The position numbers and the translations under genes were made by a program. Below, piece by piece: positions 8,599 through 17,810 of a DNA stretch of 64,000 nucleotides. The notes under the pieces were generated by a model, which was not told where the DNA came from, searched no databases, and worked only from the letters and a program-made list of their open reading frames with translations. Position 1 is the stretch's first letter. Each line of letters begins with the position of its first letter. The stretch comes from Microbacter sp. GSS18 (GTDB lineage: Bacteria; Actinomycetota; Actinomycetes; Actinomycetales; Microbacteriaceae). The stretch covers positions 1,364,001 to 1,428,000 of the forward strand of contig CP119753.1 in NCBI GenBank assembly GCA_029319145.1. Direction: 5' to 3'.

Positions 8599-9996
8599 AT
8601 GGCCGCATCTCCGCAGCTCGAGCGCACCGGCGCGCGCGGAGTCGCGGTCGTCAGCGGTCTCGTGCTGGCGACGCTCGGGGCGACACTCCCCCAGTCGATG
8701 ACCGCGCCCGTCATCAGCCTCACCGCCGATGCGTTCGACACGACAGCCGCCGAGGCGAGTTGGGCGCTCACCGTCGTCCTCGTCATCGCGGTGGCGACCA
8801 CGCCCGTCATCGGCCGGCTCGGCGACCGGTTCGGGGCCCGTCGCGTGCTGCTGATGCTGCTGCCGATCGTGGGACTCGGTCTCGTCATCGCCGCGTTCTC
8901 GCCGACCATCGGCTGGCTCATCGCCGGACGTGTGCTGCAGGGGCTCGGGGGCGGGGTGTTCCCCCTGGCCGTCGCGATCGTCCCGCACGTCGTGGCCGAG
9001 CGGCGGCGGGCCGCCGTGGTGGGCCTGCTCACGACGATGCTGGCCACCGCGATCGGCTTCGGTGTGCTCGTGTCGGGTCTGCTCGTCGACTCCATCGGCA
9101 TCCGCGCGCTGTCATGGGTACCGTTCGCGCTCGTCGCCGCCGGCGGCGTCATCGTCGCCGCGGCCCTCCCCCACATCCCGCGTCGGTCGGGCGTCCACAT
9201 CGACGTCCCCGCCGCGCTCGCGCTGTCGGTCGGCGTGGTCGCGATCCTCATCGCGCTCACCGAGGCGCCGCGCTGGCCGATCGCGCCGCTGTGGATCGCG
9301 CTGTGCGCGGCGGCGACCGTCGCGAGCGCCGTCTTCTGGGTTCGGCGCGAGCGGCGCAGCCCCGACCCGCTCGTGGGCGCTCACGCGCTGGGGCGCCCGG
9401 CGGTGTGGACGTCGCACGTGACGGCCGCGCTGTTCGGCGGCGCACTGCTCGGCGTCTTCGTCCTCGTCCCGGTGTTCGCCGAGGCGCCGTGGTGGCACGA
9501 AGGACTGTCGGTCACGGTGACGGCGGCGGGTCTGCTGCTGCTGCCGGCGACGCTGGCGATGCTCGCGGTCGGACCGCTCGCGGGCGTCGTGCGACGGTGG
9601 CTCGGAACCCGCGCCCCGGTCGTGATCGGCGCCGTCATCGCGACGGCCGGCGCGCTCGTCCTCGTGCTGACCGCTCGGGGCATGGCGGCGGTGGTGGCCG
9701 GCACGATCCTGCTCGGCGCCGGCATCGCGATCGGCACCGCGGGCCTGTCGAACGTCCTGGTCGACGTCGCCGACGACGAGCATGTCGCCAGCGCCATCGC
9801 CTTCAACGTCGTGGCGCGTCAGCTGGGCGGTGCCGTCGGGGCGGCGAGCGTCGCGGCCGTCCTCAGCGCCGACAACCGCGCTCCGGATGCCGAGGCCTTC
9901 GGCGCCGCCTTCCTGCTGATCGCGGTCCTCACGGGCCTGGCGGTGGTGTCGTCCCTGATGATCCCGTCGACGCGCGTCGCACGCCGACGGCCGTGA
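8599..9996 (+). CDS. MFS transporter, DHA2-like
   Basis: This is a proton-coupled exporter of the major facilitator superfamily with 465 aa and 13-14 hydrophobic helices. The loop 2-3 signature reads GRLGDRFGARR, near residues 72-82. The motif-C-like region of helix 5 reads TAIGFGVLVSGLLVDSIG. The protein begins without a Shine-Dalgarno. TACCGT at 8587-8592 ends 6 nt before the ATG, so the transcript is probably leaderless. No regulator adjoins it. The drug or metabolite exported is unknown. Confidence 0.85.
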   Translation: MAASPQLERTGARGVAVVSGLVLATLGATLPQSMTAPVISLTADAFDTTAAEASWALTVVLVIAVATTPVIGRLGDRFGARRVLLMLLPIVGLGLVIAAFSPTIGWLIAGRVLQGLGGGVFPLAVAIVPHVVAERRRAAVVGLLTTMLATAIGFGVLVSGLLVDSIGIRALSWVPFALVAAGGVIVAAALPHIPRRSGVHIDVPAALALSVGVVAILIALTEAPRWPIAPLWIALCAAATVASAVFWVRRERRSPDPLVGAHALGRPAVWTSHVTAALFGGALLGVFVLVPVFAEAPWWHEGLSVTVTAAGLLLLPATLAMLAVGPLAGVVRRWLGTRAPVVIGAVIATAGALVLVLTARGMAAVVAGTILLGAGIAIGTAGLSNVLVDVADDEHVASAIAFNVVARQLGGAVGAASVAAVLSADNRAPDAEAFGAAFLLIAVLTGLAVVSSLMIPSTRVARRRP

Positions 9997-10018
9997 CGAC
10001 AATCAGGATCGCCCGCGG

Positions 10019-10645
10019 TCAGGGCAGGATCACCGGCAGCTCCGTGCCCGACATCTCAGCCCCGGGCGACTGGTGCACGCGCGCCGGCGGCACGTAGGCC
10101 TGCAGGCGCTCGATCAGCTCGTCGATGTCGTCCGAGACGACGAGCATGTCGGTGTAGCGGCGGTGGGTGAAGCCCCGGTCCCGCATGTTCGAGACGAACG
10201 CGATGAACGGGTCGTAGTACCCGTCGATGTTGAGGATGCCGCACGGCTTCTCGTGGATGCCCAACTGCGCCCACGTCCACTGCTCGGTGAGCTCCTCGAG
10301 CGTGCCGGGTCCTCCGGGCAGCGCGATGAAGGCGTCGGCCCGCTCGGACATGATCGTCTTGCGCTCGTGCATCGTGTCGACCACGATCAGCTCGGTCAGG
10401 TGGTGGTGCATCGCCTCGCGCTGCTGGAGCGCGTGCGGGATGACCCCCGTCACGGTGCCGCCGGCCGTCAGGGCCGCGTTGGCCGTCGTGCCCATGAGCC
10501 CGACGTGACCGCCGCCGTAGACCAGATGGATGCCGCGCTCGCCGATCGCGGTGCCGATGGCCGCCGCCTGCTCGACGTACACGGCGTCGAACCCCGGGGC
10601 CGAGCCGCAGAACACGGTCACGGTGTACTTCTCGGATGCGGACAT
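10019..10645 (-). CDS. LOG-family phosphoribohydrolase (TIGR00730)
   Basis: This is a cytosolic hydrolase of the LOG family, whose members release a nucleobase from nucleoside 5'-monophosphates. Plant and some bacterial members make active cytokinins. The 208-aa protein has the Rossmann-like GGGHVGLMG near residue 45 and the family signature PGGPGTLEE near residue 109, with a MHERK motif before it. The true substrate in bacteria is often unclear. A dyad TAACA-N6-TGTTA at 10693-10708 lies in its promoter region. Confidence 0.9.
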   Translation of the reverse strand: MSASEKYTVTVFCGSAPGFDAVYVEQAAAIGTAIGERGIHLVYGGGHVGLMGTTANAALTAGGTVTGVIPHALQQREAMHHHLTELIVVDTMHERKTIMSERADAFIALPGGPGTLEELTEQWTWAQLGIHEKPCGILNIDGYYDPFIAFVSNMRDRGFTHRRYTDMLVVSDDIDELIERLQAYVPPARVHQSPGAEMSGTELPVILP

Positions 10646-10763
10646 TCGCGCCTCCCGCCTGCGCCCTCGGGATCGGGCGCACAGCCGGACGCTAACACCC
10701 GGCTGTTACCGCCCGGTTACCCGCGAACGACGGCCGGGGCACGCGGCACGTCGTCACGACCCG

Positions 10764-12122
10764 TCACACGTCGACCGTCTCGCCCAGCGTCGGCACGTTC
10801 GCGTCCCACCCGAGCTGCCACGAGACCTGCTGGCGAAGGGCGTCGGCGGCGGCGGGCTCGCCGTGCGTGAGGTACACGCGGCCGGGCGCCTGCGGGGCCG
10901 TCTGCATCCACGCCAGGATCTGGCGCCGGTCGGCATGGGCCGACAGCGAGCCGATGTCGTGCACCTCGGCGCGGATCGGGACGTTCTGCCCGAACATGCG
11001 CAGCACGCGCTCGCCCCGCTGCAGCGCGGCGCCGCGCGTGCCGCCCGCCTGGAACCCGGTCAGGATGATCGCGTTGTGGCGGTCTTCGCCGTACGCCATG
11101 AGGTGGTGCAGCACGCGACCGCCCTCGAGCATGCCGCTGGCCGAGATGATGATCATCGGCCCGCCCCGCAGGTTCAGCAGCTTGGATTCGTCGACGGTGC
11201 GCACGAGCGTGGGCAGCGCGTACATGCGCCGGAAGTCCTCGTCGCCGATGCGGTGCTCGTCGCGGTGGCGCTCGTAGATCTCCGCGGCGTTGACGGCCAT
11301 GGGGCTGTTGAGGAAGACCGGGACGTCGGGGATGCGGTCGGCCGCGCGCAGCCGCGACAGCTGCAGCAGCAGCGACTCGGCGCGCCCCACCGCGAACGCG
11401 GGGATGATCACGACGCCGCCGTGCGTGCAGATCCGGTGGATGACCGCGGCGAGTTCCTCGGCGGGGTCGTCGTGGGAGTGGTCGCGGTCGCCGTAGGTCG
11501 ACTCGCACACGAGGACGTCGGTCTCCTCGAGCGGGCGCGGCGCCTGCATGAGCGGATCGTCGGCGCGACCGAGGTCGCCGGTGAAGTGCAGGCGGCGGCC
11601 CTCGGCCTCGATCTGCAGCTGCGCCGCCCCCAGGATGTGACCGGCGGGCACGAACGTCACCCGCACCCCGTCGAGGTCGATCGTCTCGTCGAAGCCGTGG
11701 GGGTCGAACCGGCCTACGGCCGCTTCGGCGTCGTCGCGCGTGTACAGCGGCTGCGGGTCGGCGTGCTTCGAGCTGCCGCGCTTGCGGTGGAAGCTCGCCT
11801 CCTCCTCCATGAGGTAGCCGCTGTCGGGCAGGATCAGTCCGCTCAGCTCGGCCGTCCCGAGCGTCGCGTGGATCTTGCCCTCGTAGCCGTTCTTGACCAG
11901 CGCCGGCAGGTATCCGGTGTGGTCGAGGTGGGCGTGGGTGACCACGACGGCGTCGATCGAGGCCGGGTCGACGGGGAACGGCTCGCGGTTGCGGCGGCGC
12001 AGGGACTTGTAGCCCTGGAACAGCCCGCAATCGACGAGGATGCGGCGTCCCGCCGCCTCGATGAGGTAGCGGGATCCGGTGACGGTGTCCACGGCACCGT
12101 GGAAAGAAAGTCGCACAGTCAT
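10764..12122 (-). CDS. MBL-fold beta-CASP exonuclease/RNA-processing factor (YsH1/CPSF-like)
   Basis: This is a metallo-beta-lactamase-fold nuclease with a beta-CASP insertion and a C-terminal RMMBL motif, 452 aa. The metal-binding signature THAHLDHTG lies near residue 64. The later residues H(ILGAA), D(LGR) and the beta-CASP motif region IIPAFAVGRAE are present, and the C-terminal half has SLSAHADRRQI and a final THGE. It matches bacterial KH-less CPSF homologues rather than RNase J, which is longer. The start at 12122 is preferred because GGAGG lies 8 nt upstream; a GTG at 12143 is possible. Function in this organism is unknown. Confidence 0.88.
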   Translation of the reverse strand: MTVRLSFHGAVDTVTGSRYLIEAAGRRILVDCGLFQGYKSLRRRNREPFPVDPASIDAVVVTHAHLDHTGYLPALVKNGYEGKIHATLGTAELSGLILPDSGYLMEEEASFHRKRGSSKHADPQPLYTRDDAEAAVGRFDPHGFDETIDLDGVRVTFVPAGHILGAAQLQIEAEGRRLHFTGDLGRADDPLMQAPRPLEETDVLVCESTYGDRDHSHDDPAEELAAVIHRICTHGGVVIIPAFAVGRAESLLLQLSRLRAADRIPDVPVFLNSPMAVNAAEIYERHRDEHRIGDEDFRRMYALPTLVRTVDESKLLNLRGGPMIIISASGMLEGGRVLHHLMAYGEDRHNAIILTGFQAGGTRGAALQRGERVLRMFGQNVPIRAEVHDIGSLSAHADRRQILAWMQTAPQAPGRVYLTHGEPAAADALRQQVSWQLGWDANVPTLGETVDV

Positions 12123-12248
12123 GTCGGGCGCCTCCGTTTTCACGATAGCCCCGGGCGGTCGCCGCGACCAGATGATCGGCCGACCCTACGATCGGGCATT
12201 GTGAGCGCCGCCGCCGTGCCAGTAGCGTGCTCGCGAGGAGGTGGTGCC

Positions 12249-12728
12249 ATGGACGATGCCATCGGCTACCGCGAGGTCCTGACCGACGCCTTCGACCTGC
12301 CGCTGGGGTGCGGGCGGGCCTTCCGGCTGTTCACCGCGCGCGGCGAGCGGCTGTGGGTGACCGGCTGGGAGCCGCGCTTCTTCGTCGACGATGCCGACGA
12401 CACCGCCGTGGGGACGGTGTTCCAGACACGGGATGCCGCCCGCCGCACGACGACATGGGTGGTCGTCGACGCCCATCCGCCGCTCGAGGTCCGCTACGCG
12501 CGCGTCGCCGACGGGCTCTCCAGCGGCACCGTCCACGTGACCCTCACCGAGCGGGCGACCGGGTGCACCGTCACCGTCACCTACGATCTGACCGCCACGA
12601 ACGCCGAGGGCGCACGCCGGCTCGAGCGGTTCGCGGACGAGTACACCGAGTTCCTCGCCTCATGGCGCGACGAGATCGTGGAGTTCCTCGAACGCGAGCC
12701 CACCGCGCTCGACAGCCTCGTCGGCTGA
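12249..12728 (+). CDS. SRPBCC (START-like) domain protein
   Basis: This is a 159-aa cytosolic protein with an SRPBCC-type fold: a first strand with EVLTDAFDLPLGCGRAFRLFT, a VxVTLTERATGCTVTVTYDLT strand pair, and a long C-terminal helix EYTEFLASWRDEIVEFLE. Such proteins bind hydrophobic ligands in a deep pocket. The ATG at 12249 follows AGGAGG at a 9-nt spacing. No ligand or partner can be inferred from context. Confidence 0.7.
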   Translation: MDDAIGYREVLTDAFDLPLGCGRAFRLFTARGERLWVTGWEPRFFVDDADDTAVGTVFQTRDAARRTTTWVVVDAHPPLEVRYARVADGLSSGTVHVTLTERATGCTVTVTYDLTATNAEGARRLERFADEYTEFLASWRDEIVEFLEREPTALDSLVG

Positions 12729-12759
12729 GCCCGCGATCCGGTCGCCCAGGCGCGCAGAC

Positions 12760-12795
12760 CGCTGCCCCGCCCGGGTGCTCACGGGCGGGGCAGCG
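12760..12795. terminator. Bidirectional hairpin terminator
   Basis: A 14-bp perfect GC-rich stem (CGCTGCCCCGCCCG paired with its complement) closes an 8-nt loop. It lies between two convergent genes, the SRPBCC protein and the aldehyde dehydrogenase. No U-tract is visible, which is common for high-GC actinobacteria. Confidence 0.75.
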
Positions 12796-12818
12796 GCGTT
12801 CGTGCGCCGGCTGTGGGC

Positions 12819-14249
12819 TCAGCCGTAGATGACCTGCGGCACCGACACCGACTTGAGGCCCTCGACACCGAACTCCAGACCGTAGCCCGAGCCCTTGACG
12901 CCGCCGAAGGGCACCAGCGGGTGCACGCCGCCGTGACCGTTGATCCAGACGGTGCCGGCCTCGATGCGCGATGCGATCACGGCGGCCTCGTCGCGGTCCG
13001 GCCCCCACACCGATGCCGCCAGACCCGTCTCGAGCGCGTTGGCGCGGGCGATGACATCCTCGACGTCGGAGTAGCGGATGACCGGCAGAGCGGGCCCGAA
13101 CTGCTCCTCGTCGACGAGCGGGATCCCGTCGGTCACGTCCGCGACGAGCGTGACGGGGTAGAACAGCTCGCCGAGGTCGGTGGCGGGGGAGCCCCCGGCG
13201 ACGACGCGGCCGCCGCGCGCCTTGGCGTCCTCGACCATGCCCGAGACGATGTCGAACTGCGCCTTGTTCTGGACGGGTCCGAGGATGCTCTCCTCTTCCA
13301 GCCCCACGCCCATCGGCACGGCCGCGGCGTAGCCGGCGAGCGCCTGCACGACGTCCTCGTAGATCGAGTCGTGGACATACAGGCGCTTGATGGCGGTGCA
13401 CGTCTGACCGCTGTTGCCGAATGCGCCGAAGAAGATGCCCTCGGCGATCGCCGCCGGGTCGGAGCCCGGCAGCACGATCGCGGGGTCGTTGCCGCCGAGC
13501 TCGAGCGTCAGGCGCGCCAGGTTGCCCGCCGAGCTCTCGATGATCTTGCGTCCCGTCGCGGTCGAGCCGGTGAACATGACCTTGTCGACGTCGGGGTGAG
13601 AGGCCAGGACGGCGCCGACGTCGCGCCCGCCCGACACGCCGATCAGCACGTCCGGCGGGAGCACCTCGTTGATGACCGAGAGCAGTGCGAGGACGCTCAG
13701 CGGCGTGTACTCGCTGGGCTTGACCACGACCGTGTCGCCGACCCGCAGCGCGGGCGCGAACTGCCACACGCCGATCACGAGCGGCCAGTTCCACGGGCCG
13801 ATCGCGGCAACGACGCCGACGGGACGGTAGTGCAGGACGGCCTTCGTCGTCCCGTCGTCGACGATCACCTCGGGTTCGAAGGGCGCCATGGCCGTCGCGC
13901 GCAGCCACGCGGAGCACGCGCCGACCTCGAAGCGCGCCCCCGGACCGTTCAACGGCTTGCCCTGCTCGCGCGAGAGCAGACGTGCGAGCGCCTCGGCGTT
14001 CGCGTCGATCGCATCGGCCGCCTTCAGCAGCAGCTCGACGCGCTTGGCCTCGCCGAGAGCGTCCCAGCCCGGCTGTGCGGCCTTCGCGCGCGCGATGGCC
14101 GCTTGGGCATCCGCCGCGGTCTCCTCCGGCGCGCGGCCGATGATCTCACGCGTCGCGGCATCCGGGATCTCGCGCCCGGTGCCTTCGGGAGCCTGGACGC
14201 GCTCGAGGAGTGCGCTCTCTTCGGTGAGGAGGGTGGTGTCGGACATCAT
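12819..14249 (-). CDS. Aldehyde dehydrogenase family protein
   Basis: This is an NAD(P)-dependent aldehyde dehydrogenase oxidising an aldehyde to the acid, 476 aa, cytosolic. It shows the cofactor/active-site motif LELGGNDPAIV with the general-base Glu near residue 248. The nucleophile Cys is in GNSGQTCTAIKR, near 281. FGPALPVI and the C-terminal GGVKGSGYGLEFG follow. AGGAAAG precedes a double ATG; 14249 is used. A GTGAAC-N4-GTTCAC dyad about 82 bp upstream suggests repressor control. The substrate is unknown. Confidence 0.9.
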   Translation of the reverse strand: MMSDTTLLTEESALLERVQAPEGTGREIPDAATREIIGRAPEETAADAQAAIARAKAAQPGWDALGEAKRVELLLKAADAIDANAEALARLLSREQGKPLNGPGARFEVGACSAWLRATAMAPFEPEVIVDDGTTKAVLHYRPVGVVAAIGPWNWPLVIGVWQFAPALRVGDTVVVKPSEYTPLSVLALLSVINEVLPPDVLIGVSGGRDVGAVLASHPDVDKVMFTGSTATGRKIIESSAGNLARLTLELGGNDPAIVLPGSDPAAIAEGIFFGAFGNSGQTCTAIKRLYVHDSIYEDVVQALAGYAAAVPMGVGLEEESILGPVQNKAQFDIVSGMVEDAKARGGRVVAGGSPATDLGELFYPVTLVADVTDGIPLVDEEQFGPALPVIRYSDVEDVIARANALETGLAASVWGPDRDEAAVIASRIEAGTVWINGHGGVHPLVPFGGVKGSGYGLEFGVEGLKSVSVPQVIYG

Positions 14250-14330
14250 CGTCTCTTTCCTGTGAGGGGTTGCGCGGCCCCGCCGATCGCGGCGTGCTCA
14301 CGCCGCCGCGACACGGGCCGCTCCTTCAGA

Positions 14331-14346
14331 GTGAACTCTCGTTCAC
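14331..14346. promoter_or_regulatory. GTGAAC-N4-GTTCAC operator-like dyad
   Basis: This is a perfect 16-bp inverted repeat in the promoter region of the aldehyde dehydrogenase gene. A lone half-site (GTTCAC) lies at about 14418-14423. The layout suits a TetR-family repressor; no such gene adjoins it. Confidence 0.5.
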
Positions 14347-14523
14347 GCTCCATCGTCGCGAAAACGGTTCGAGTATCCCAGATCAGAGAGGGTCTGTCAC
14401 GGTTCTTGTTAATGATAGTTCACGTCATGGTGGAGGGAGGCGGGAGCCCGGATACGCGCGAACGGCGGACGGCGCCTCCGCCCGTCGGGGTCGGAAGCGC
14501 CGCGAAGGCGGGCTCGGAGAGGC

Positions 14524-14958
14524 TCAGCCGGTGGCGAACCGCGCGGCCCATTGCCGAAGCTGGGCTGCCGGCACCGCGCCCACGACGCGATCGGCCTCGG
14601 CGCCGTCGCGGTACATCAGCAGGGTCGGGATGCCGGTGATCCCGTGCCGGCGCGAGACGCCCGGCGACTCGTCGGAGTTGACCTTGACCACCTTCAGCCG
14701 GCCCGCGAAATCGCGCGAGAGCTGCTCGACCACCGGCGAGATCATGCGGCATGGGCCGCACCACGGCGCCCACACGTCGATGAGCACGGGCAGCGTCGCC
14801 CGACCCACGACGTCGTCGAACGACGCGTCGTCTGCCGTCACGAGCCAGGGAAGGTCGGCATGGCACTTGGCGCACCGCACCTTGCCGGCGCGGGCGGCGG
14901 GCACACGGTTCTTGGCCCCGCAGCTGGGGCAGGCCACGACGGCAGCATCGGCGCTCAC
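14524..14958 (-). CDS. trxC: Thioredoxin, TrxC/Trx2 type with N-terminal zinc ribbon
   Basis: This is a 144-aa cytosolic disulfide reductase. An N-terminal zinc ribbon is formed by CPSC (near residue 9) and CAKC (near 29). The thioredoxin fold has the active site WCGPC near residue 68 and the cis-Pro motif GIPTLLMY. The zinc-ribbon form is the trxC type, often tied to oxidative stress. The start is GTG at 14958, because GAGGAGG lies 5 nt upstream; a longer reading frame extends further but lacks such a site. It is divergent from the AidB-like gene at 15080. Confidence 0.9.
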   Translation of the reverse strand: MSADAAVVACPSCGAKNRVPAARAGKVRCAKCHADLPWLVTADDASFDDVVGRATLPVLIDVWAPWCGPCRMISPVVEQLSRDFAGRLKVVKVNSDESPGVSRRHGITGIPTLLMYRDGAEADRVVGAVPAAQLRQWAARFATG

Positions 14959-15079
14959 ACGGACCTCCTCGATCGGCGCCATCCTAGGCGCTGCGCGGTC
15001 GCGACGCCCGGGTCGAAGGACCCTCGGCGGGCTCGCGCACCCCGTTGCCACGCCCGCATCGGGCTGATTCAATCGGCCG

Positions 15080-16702
15080 GTGGACACTCACACCGTTGTG
15101 AACCAGCCGCCGCCCCGCGTCGACGTCGACGAGTACGGCACGAACCCGGCCCTCGTCGACGGCGTCGCGCAGTACGACGCCGCGTGGGCGCATCATCATC
15201 TCCATCTCACCGGTCAGCGCGTGGGCTCGGCATCCTTCATCGCGGATGCCGCCCGGGCCAACCGGCGCGAACCGGTCCTGCGCACCCACGACCGCTACGG
15301 CCACCGCATCGACGAGGTCGACTACGACGAGAGCTACCACCGGATCATCGCGGCGGCCCTCAGCGACGGCGCCCACACGGCGGCCTTCGCCGATCCGCGA
15401 CCCGGCGCCAACGTCGCACGCGCGGCGACCTTCATGCTCTACGCACAGGTGGAGCCGGGCCATGCCTGCCCGGTCTCGATGACGCACGCGGTCGTCCCGG
15501 TGCTGCAGGCGCACGACGACGTCGGCGCACCGTGGCTCGAGCGCGTGTTCAGCCGCAGCTACGACGGCAGGCTCGTGCCCGGCAAGCCCGGCGCGATCTT
15601 CGGCATGGCGATGACCGAGAAGCAGGGCGGCTCGGACGTGCGCGCGAACACCACCGCCGCGCGCTCGATCGGAGGCGGCCTGTACGTGCTCGACGGGCAC
15701 AAATGGTTCTGCAGCGCTCCGATGTCGGATGCCTTCCTCGTGCTCGCCCAGGCGCCGGGCGGCCTCAGCTGCTTCCTCGTCCCGCGGCTGCTCGCAGACG
15801 GCGAGCGCAACCGCATCCGCATCATGCGACTGAAGGACAAGCTCGGCAATCGCGCGAACGCGTCCAGCGAGGTGGAATACGACGGCGCCGTCGGCACCCT
15901 TGTGGGCGAGGAGGGCCGGGGCGTGCGCACCATCATCGAGATGGTCGCCCGCACGCGCCTGGACTGCATCCTGGGCTCTGCCGCGGGCATGCGGCAGGCC
16001 ACGGCCGAAGCGGCATGGCACACGCGCCACCGCAGCGCCTTCGGGTCGCTGCTCGCCGAGCAGCCGGCGATGCAGGAGGTGCTCGCCGATCTGCAGCTCG
16101 AGACCGAGGCGGCCACCGCCGCAGCGCTCCGCCTGGCGCGCGCGCACGACGACGATGCGGATGCCGGCGAGGTGGCGTTCCGCCGCCTGGCGACCGCCGT
16201 GACCAAGTACTGGGTCTGCAAGCGCGGTCCCGGTCACGCGTACGAAGCGCTGGAGTGCCTGGGCGGCAACGGCTACACCGAGGACTTCCCGCTCGCGATG
16301 CGCTACCGCGAGCAGCCCGTTCTGGCGGTGTGGGAGGGGTCGGGCAACGTCATCGCGCTCGACGTCCTGCGGGCGCTGTCACGCGAACCCGAGACGTGGG
16401 AGGCGTTCGACGCCGAAGTGGCCGCGGCCGCCGGGGTCGACGCAAGATTCGATGCGCGCCTGGCCGAGGTCCGCCGACAGGTCGGCGCGCTGGGGACGGA
16501 TGCCGCGCCCGAGCGCCGCGCCCGAGGCCTCGTGTCGGCCCTCGCGGTGCTGCTGCAGGCATCGCTGCTGCTGCGAACCGCCCCACCCGCCGTGGCCGAC
16601 GCCTTCGTCGCGTCGCGCCTGGGCGACGAGCCGTTCGGCGGGGCGCTGTTCGGAGCGCTCCCCGCAGGCGTCGACACCTGGGGCATCGTCGAGCGGATCT
16701 GA
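15080..16702 (+). CDS. AidB-like acyl-CoA dehydrogenase
   Basis: This is a flavoprotein of the acyl-CoA dehydrogenase superfamily, 540 aa. It has the long N-terminal domain and the sequence features of the AidB branch: HACPVSMTHAVVP, the FAD-binding motif MTEKQGGSDVR near residue 180, and ECLGGNGYTEDF near 392. E. coli AidB is linked to protection from alkylating damage; enzymatic activity there is weak. Start is GTG at 15080, with TTCAAT at 15068-15073 ending 6 nt before it and no Shine-Dalgarno, so a leaderless mRNA is likely. Confidence 0.85.
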   Translation: MDTHTVVNQPPPRVDVDEYGTNPALVDGVAQYDAAWAHHHLHLTGQRVGSASFIADAARANRREPVLRTHDRYGHRIDEVDYDESYHRIIAAALSDGAHTAAFADPRPGANVARAATFMLYAQVEPGHACPVSMTHAVVPVLQAHDDVGAPWLERVFSRSYDGRLVPGKPGAIFGMAMTEKQGGSDVRANTTAARSIGGGLYVLDGHKWFCSAPMSDAFLVLAQAPGGLSCFLVPRLLADGERNRIRIMRLKDKLGNRANASSEVEYDGAVGTLVGEEGRGVRTIIEMVARTRLDCILGSAAGMRQATAEAAWHTRHRSAFGSLLAEQPAMQEVLADLQLETEAATAAALRLARAHDDDADAGEVAFRRLATAVTKYWVCKRGPGHAYEALECLGGNGYTEDFPLAMRYREQPVLAVWEGSGNVIALDVLRALSREPETWEAFDAEVAAAAGVDARFDARLAEVRRQVGALGTDAAPERRARGLVSALAVLLQASLLLRTAPPAVADAFVASRLGDEPFGGALFGALPAGVDTWGIVERI

Positions 16703-16763
16703 CCGGGGCATCACAGGACGAACGGCCCTCGCCCCCCTCGCTCGGCGGGGACAGACTGGCGCC

Positions 16764-17720
16764 ATGGCGCAGCGCAGCGAGGGTGAACCGAAGCGGTCAC
16801 GGCGAATCGGTCGACGTGTCCGAGCGGTGATCGTGATCGCCGCCGCGGCGGTCGCGGTCGCGCTCGCCCTGCGCGCGGTCCGCGCACGGGCCCGCAGGCC
16901 GTCCTTCCCCGAACGCACCGGGGTCGGGCGCGACGGCATGGAGTACCTGGTCGTCGGCGACGGCCCGAAGACGGCGCTGATCATCCAGGGCGGCCCGGGC
17001 AGCGAACTGCCCACCGGGCCTTCCAAGCGGCTGGCGCTCGCCCGCTGCGCCCCGTACATCGAAGAGGGGTACACCGTCTGGAATGTCTCCCGCAGGCGGA
17101 ACATGCCCGTCGGCCACACGATCGCCGATATGGCCGACGACTACGCCGCCTTCATCTCCGACGAACTGCCGAACGGCGTCGACCTGGTGATCGGTGTGTC
17201 GCTCGGGGGCATGATCGCGCAGCACCTCGCCGCGCGGCATCCGGGATCGGTGCGACGTGTCGCCCTCGCCCCCGCGGCGGGCGCGCTGCGACCCGGCTCG
17301 GTGGAGTTCGACCGCCGCTGGGCGGCCGCGCGCGCCGACGGCAGGTTCGACGACGCCGGTGCGATCTTCCTCGAACTGGTGATGCCCGGTCCCGAGCGTG
17401 CCGAGCTCCGTCAGGGGCTCGGACCACTGGCCGGACGGATGTTCGCGAAGTCGCCCGTACCGAAGGGCGACCTGCTCGTCGAAGCCGAAGCCGAGGCGGG
17501 CTTCGACGCGCGGGCCGTGCTGCCCTCGATCCAAGCACCCGTGCTCATCGTGTGCGGCGATCAGGACGAGTTCTTCCCGCCCGAGATCGTCGAGGAGACC
17601 GCCGAGCTCATCCCCGACTGCACGGTCGTCGTCTACGAGGGACAGCGCCATCTCGGCGCGGGAATGAGCCCCCGCGTGCCGCGGGATGTCATCGCGTGGC
17701 TGAAGGAGCATCCGGTCTGA
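16764..17720 (+). CDS. Alpha/beta hydrolase with N-terminal membrane anchor
   Basis: This is a 318-aa alpha/beta hydrolase-fold enzyme. A basic N-terminus and one hydrophobic helix (about residues 22-42, rich in Ala and Val) suggest anchoring with the catalytic domain outside. The oxyanion region QGGPGSE, nucleophile elbow GVSLGGM (Ser near residue 155), acid loop GDQDEFFP and catalytic His in GQRHLG are present. CAGACT at 16752-16757 ends 6 nt before the ATG, giving a probable leaderless mRNA. The substrate is unknown. Confidence 0.82.
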   Translation: MAQRSEGEPKRSRRIGRRVRAVIVIAAAAVAVALALRAVRARARRPSFPERTGVGRDGMEYLVVGDGPKTALIIQGGPGSELPTGPSKRLALARCAPYIEEGYTVWNVSRRRNMPVGHTIADMADDYAAFISDELPNGVDLVIGVSLGGMIAQHLAARHPGSVRRVALAPAAGALRPGSVEFDRRWAAARADGRFDDAGAIFLELVMPGPERAELRQGLGPLAGRMFAKSPVPKGDLLVEAEAEAGFDARAVLPSIQAPVLIVCGDQDEFFPPEIVEETAELIPDCTVVVYEGQRHLGAGMSPRVPRDVIAWLKEHPV

Positions 17721-17810
17721 TCGCACGGGCTGTTCGCCGAGCGGCACGGTGATCGGCCCGTGGGACGAAGGGCCCGCGCACGGGTCGCCGCCGACGACGA
17801 GACTGGTGCC

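Noticed and set aside
10693..10708. TAACA-N6-TGTTA dyad upstream of the LOG gene
   Set aside because: Arms of five bases are expected by chance in a window this size, and nothing else supports an operator.
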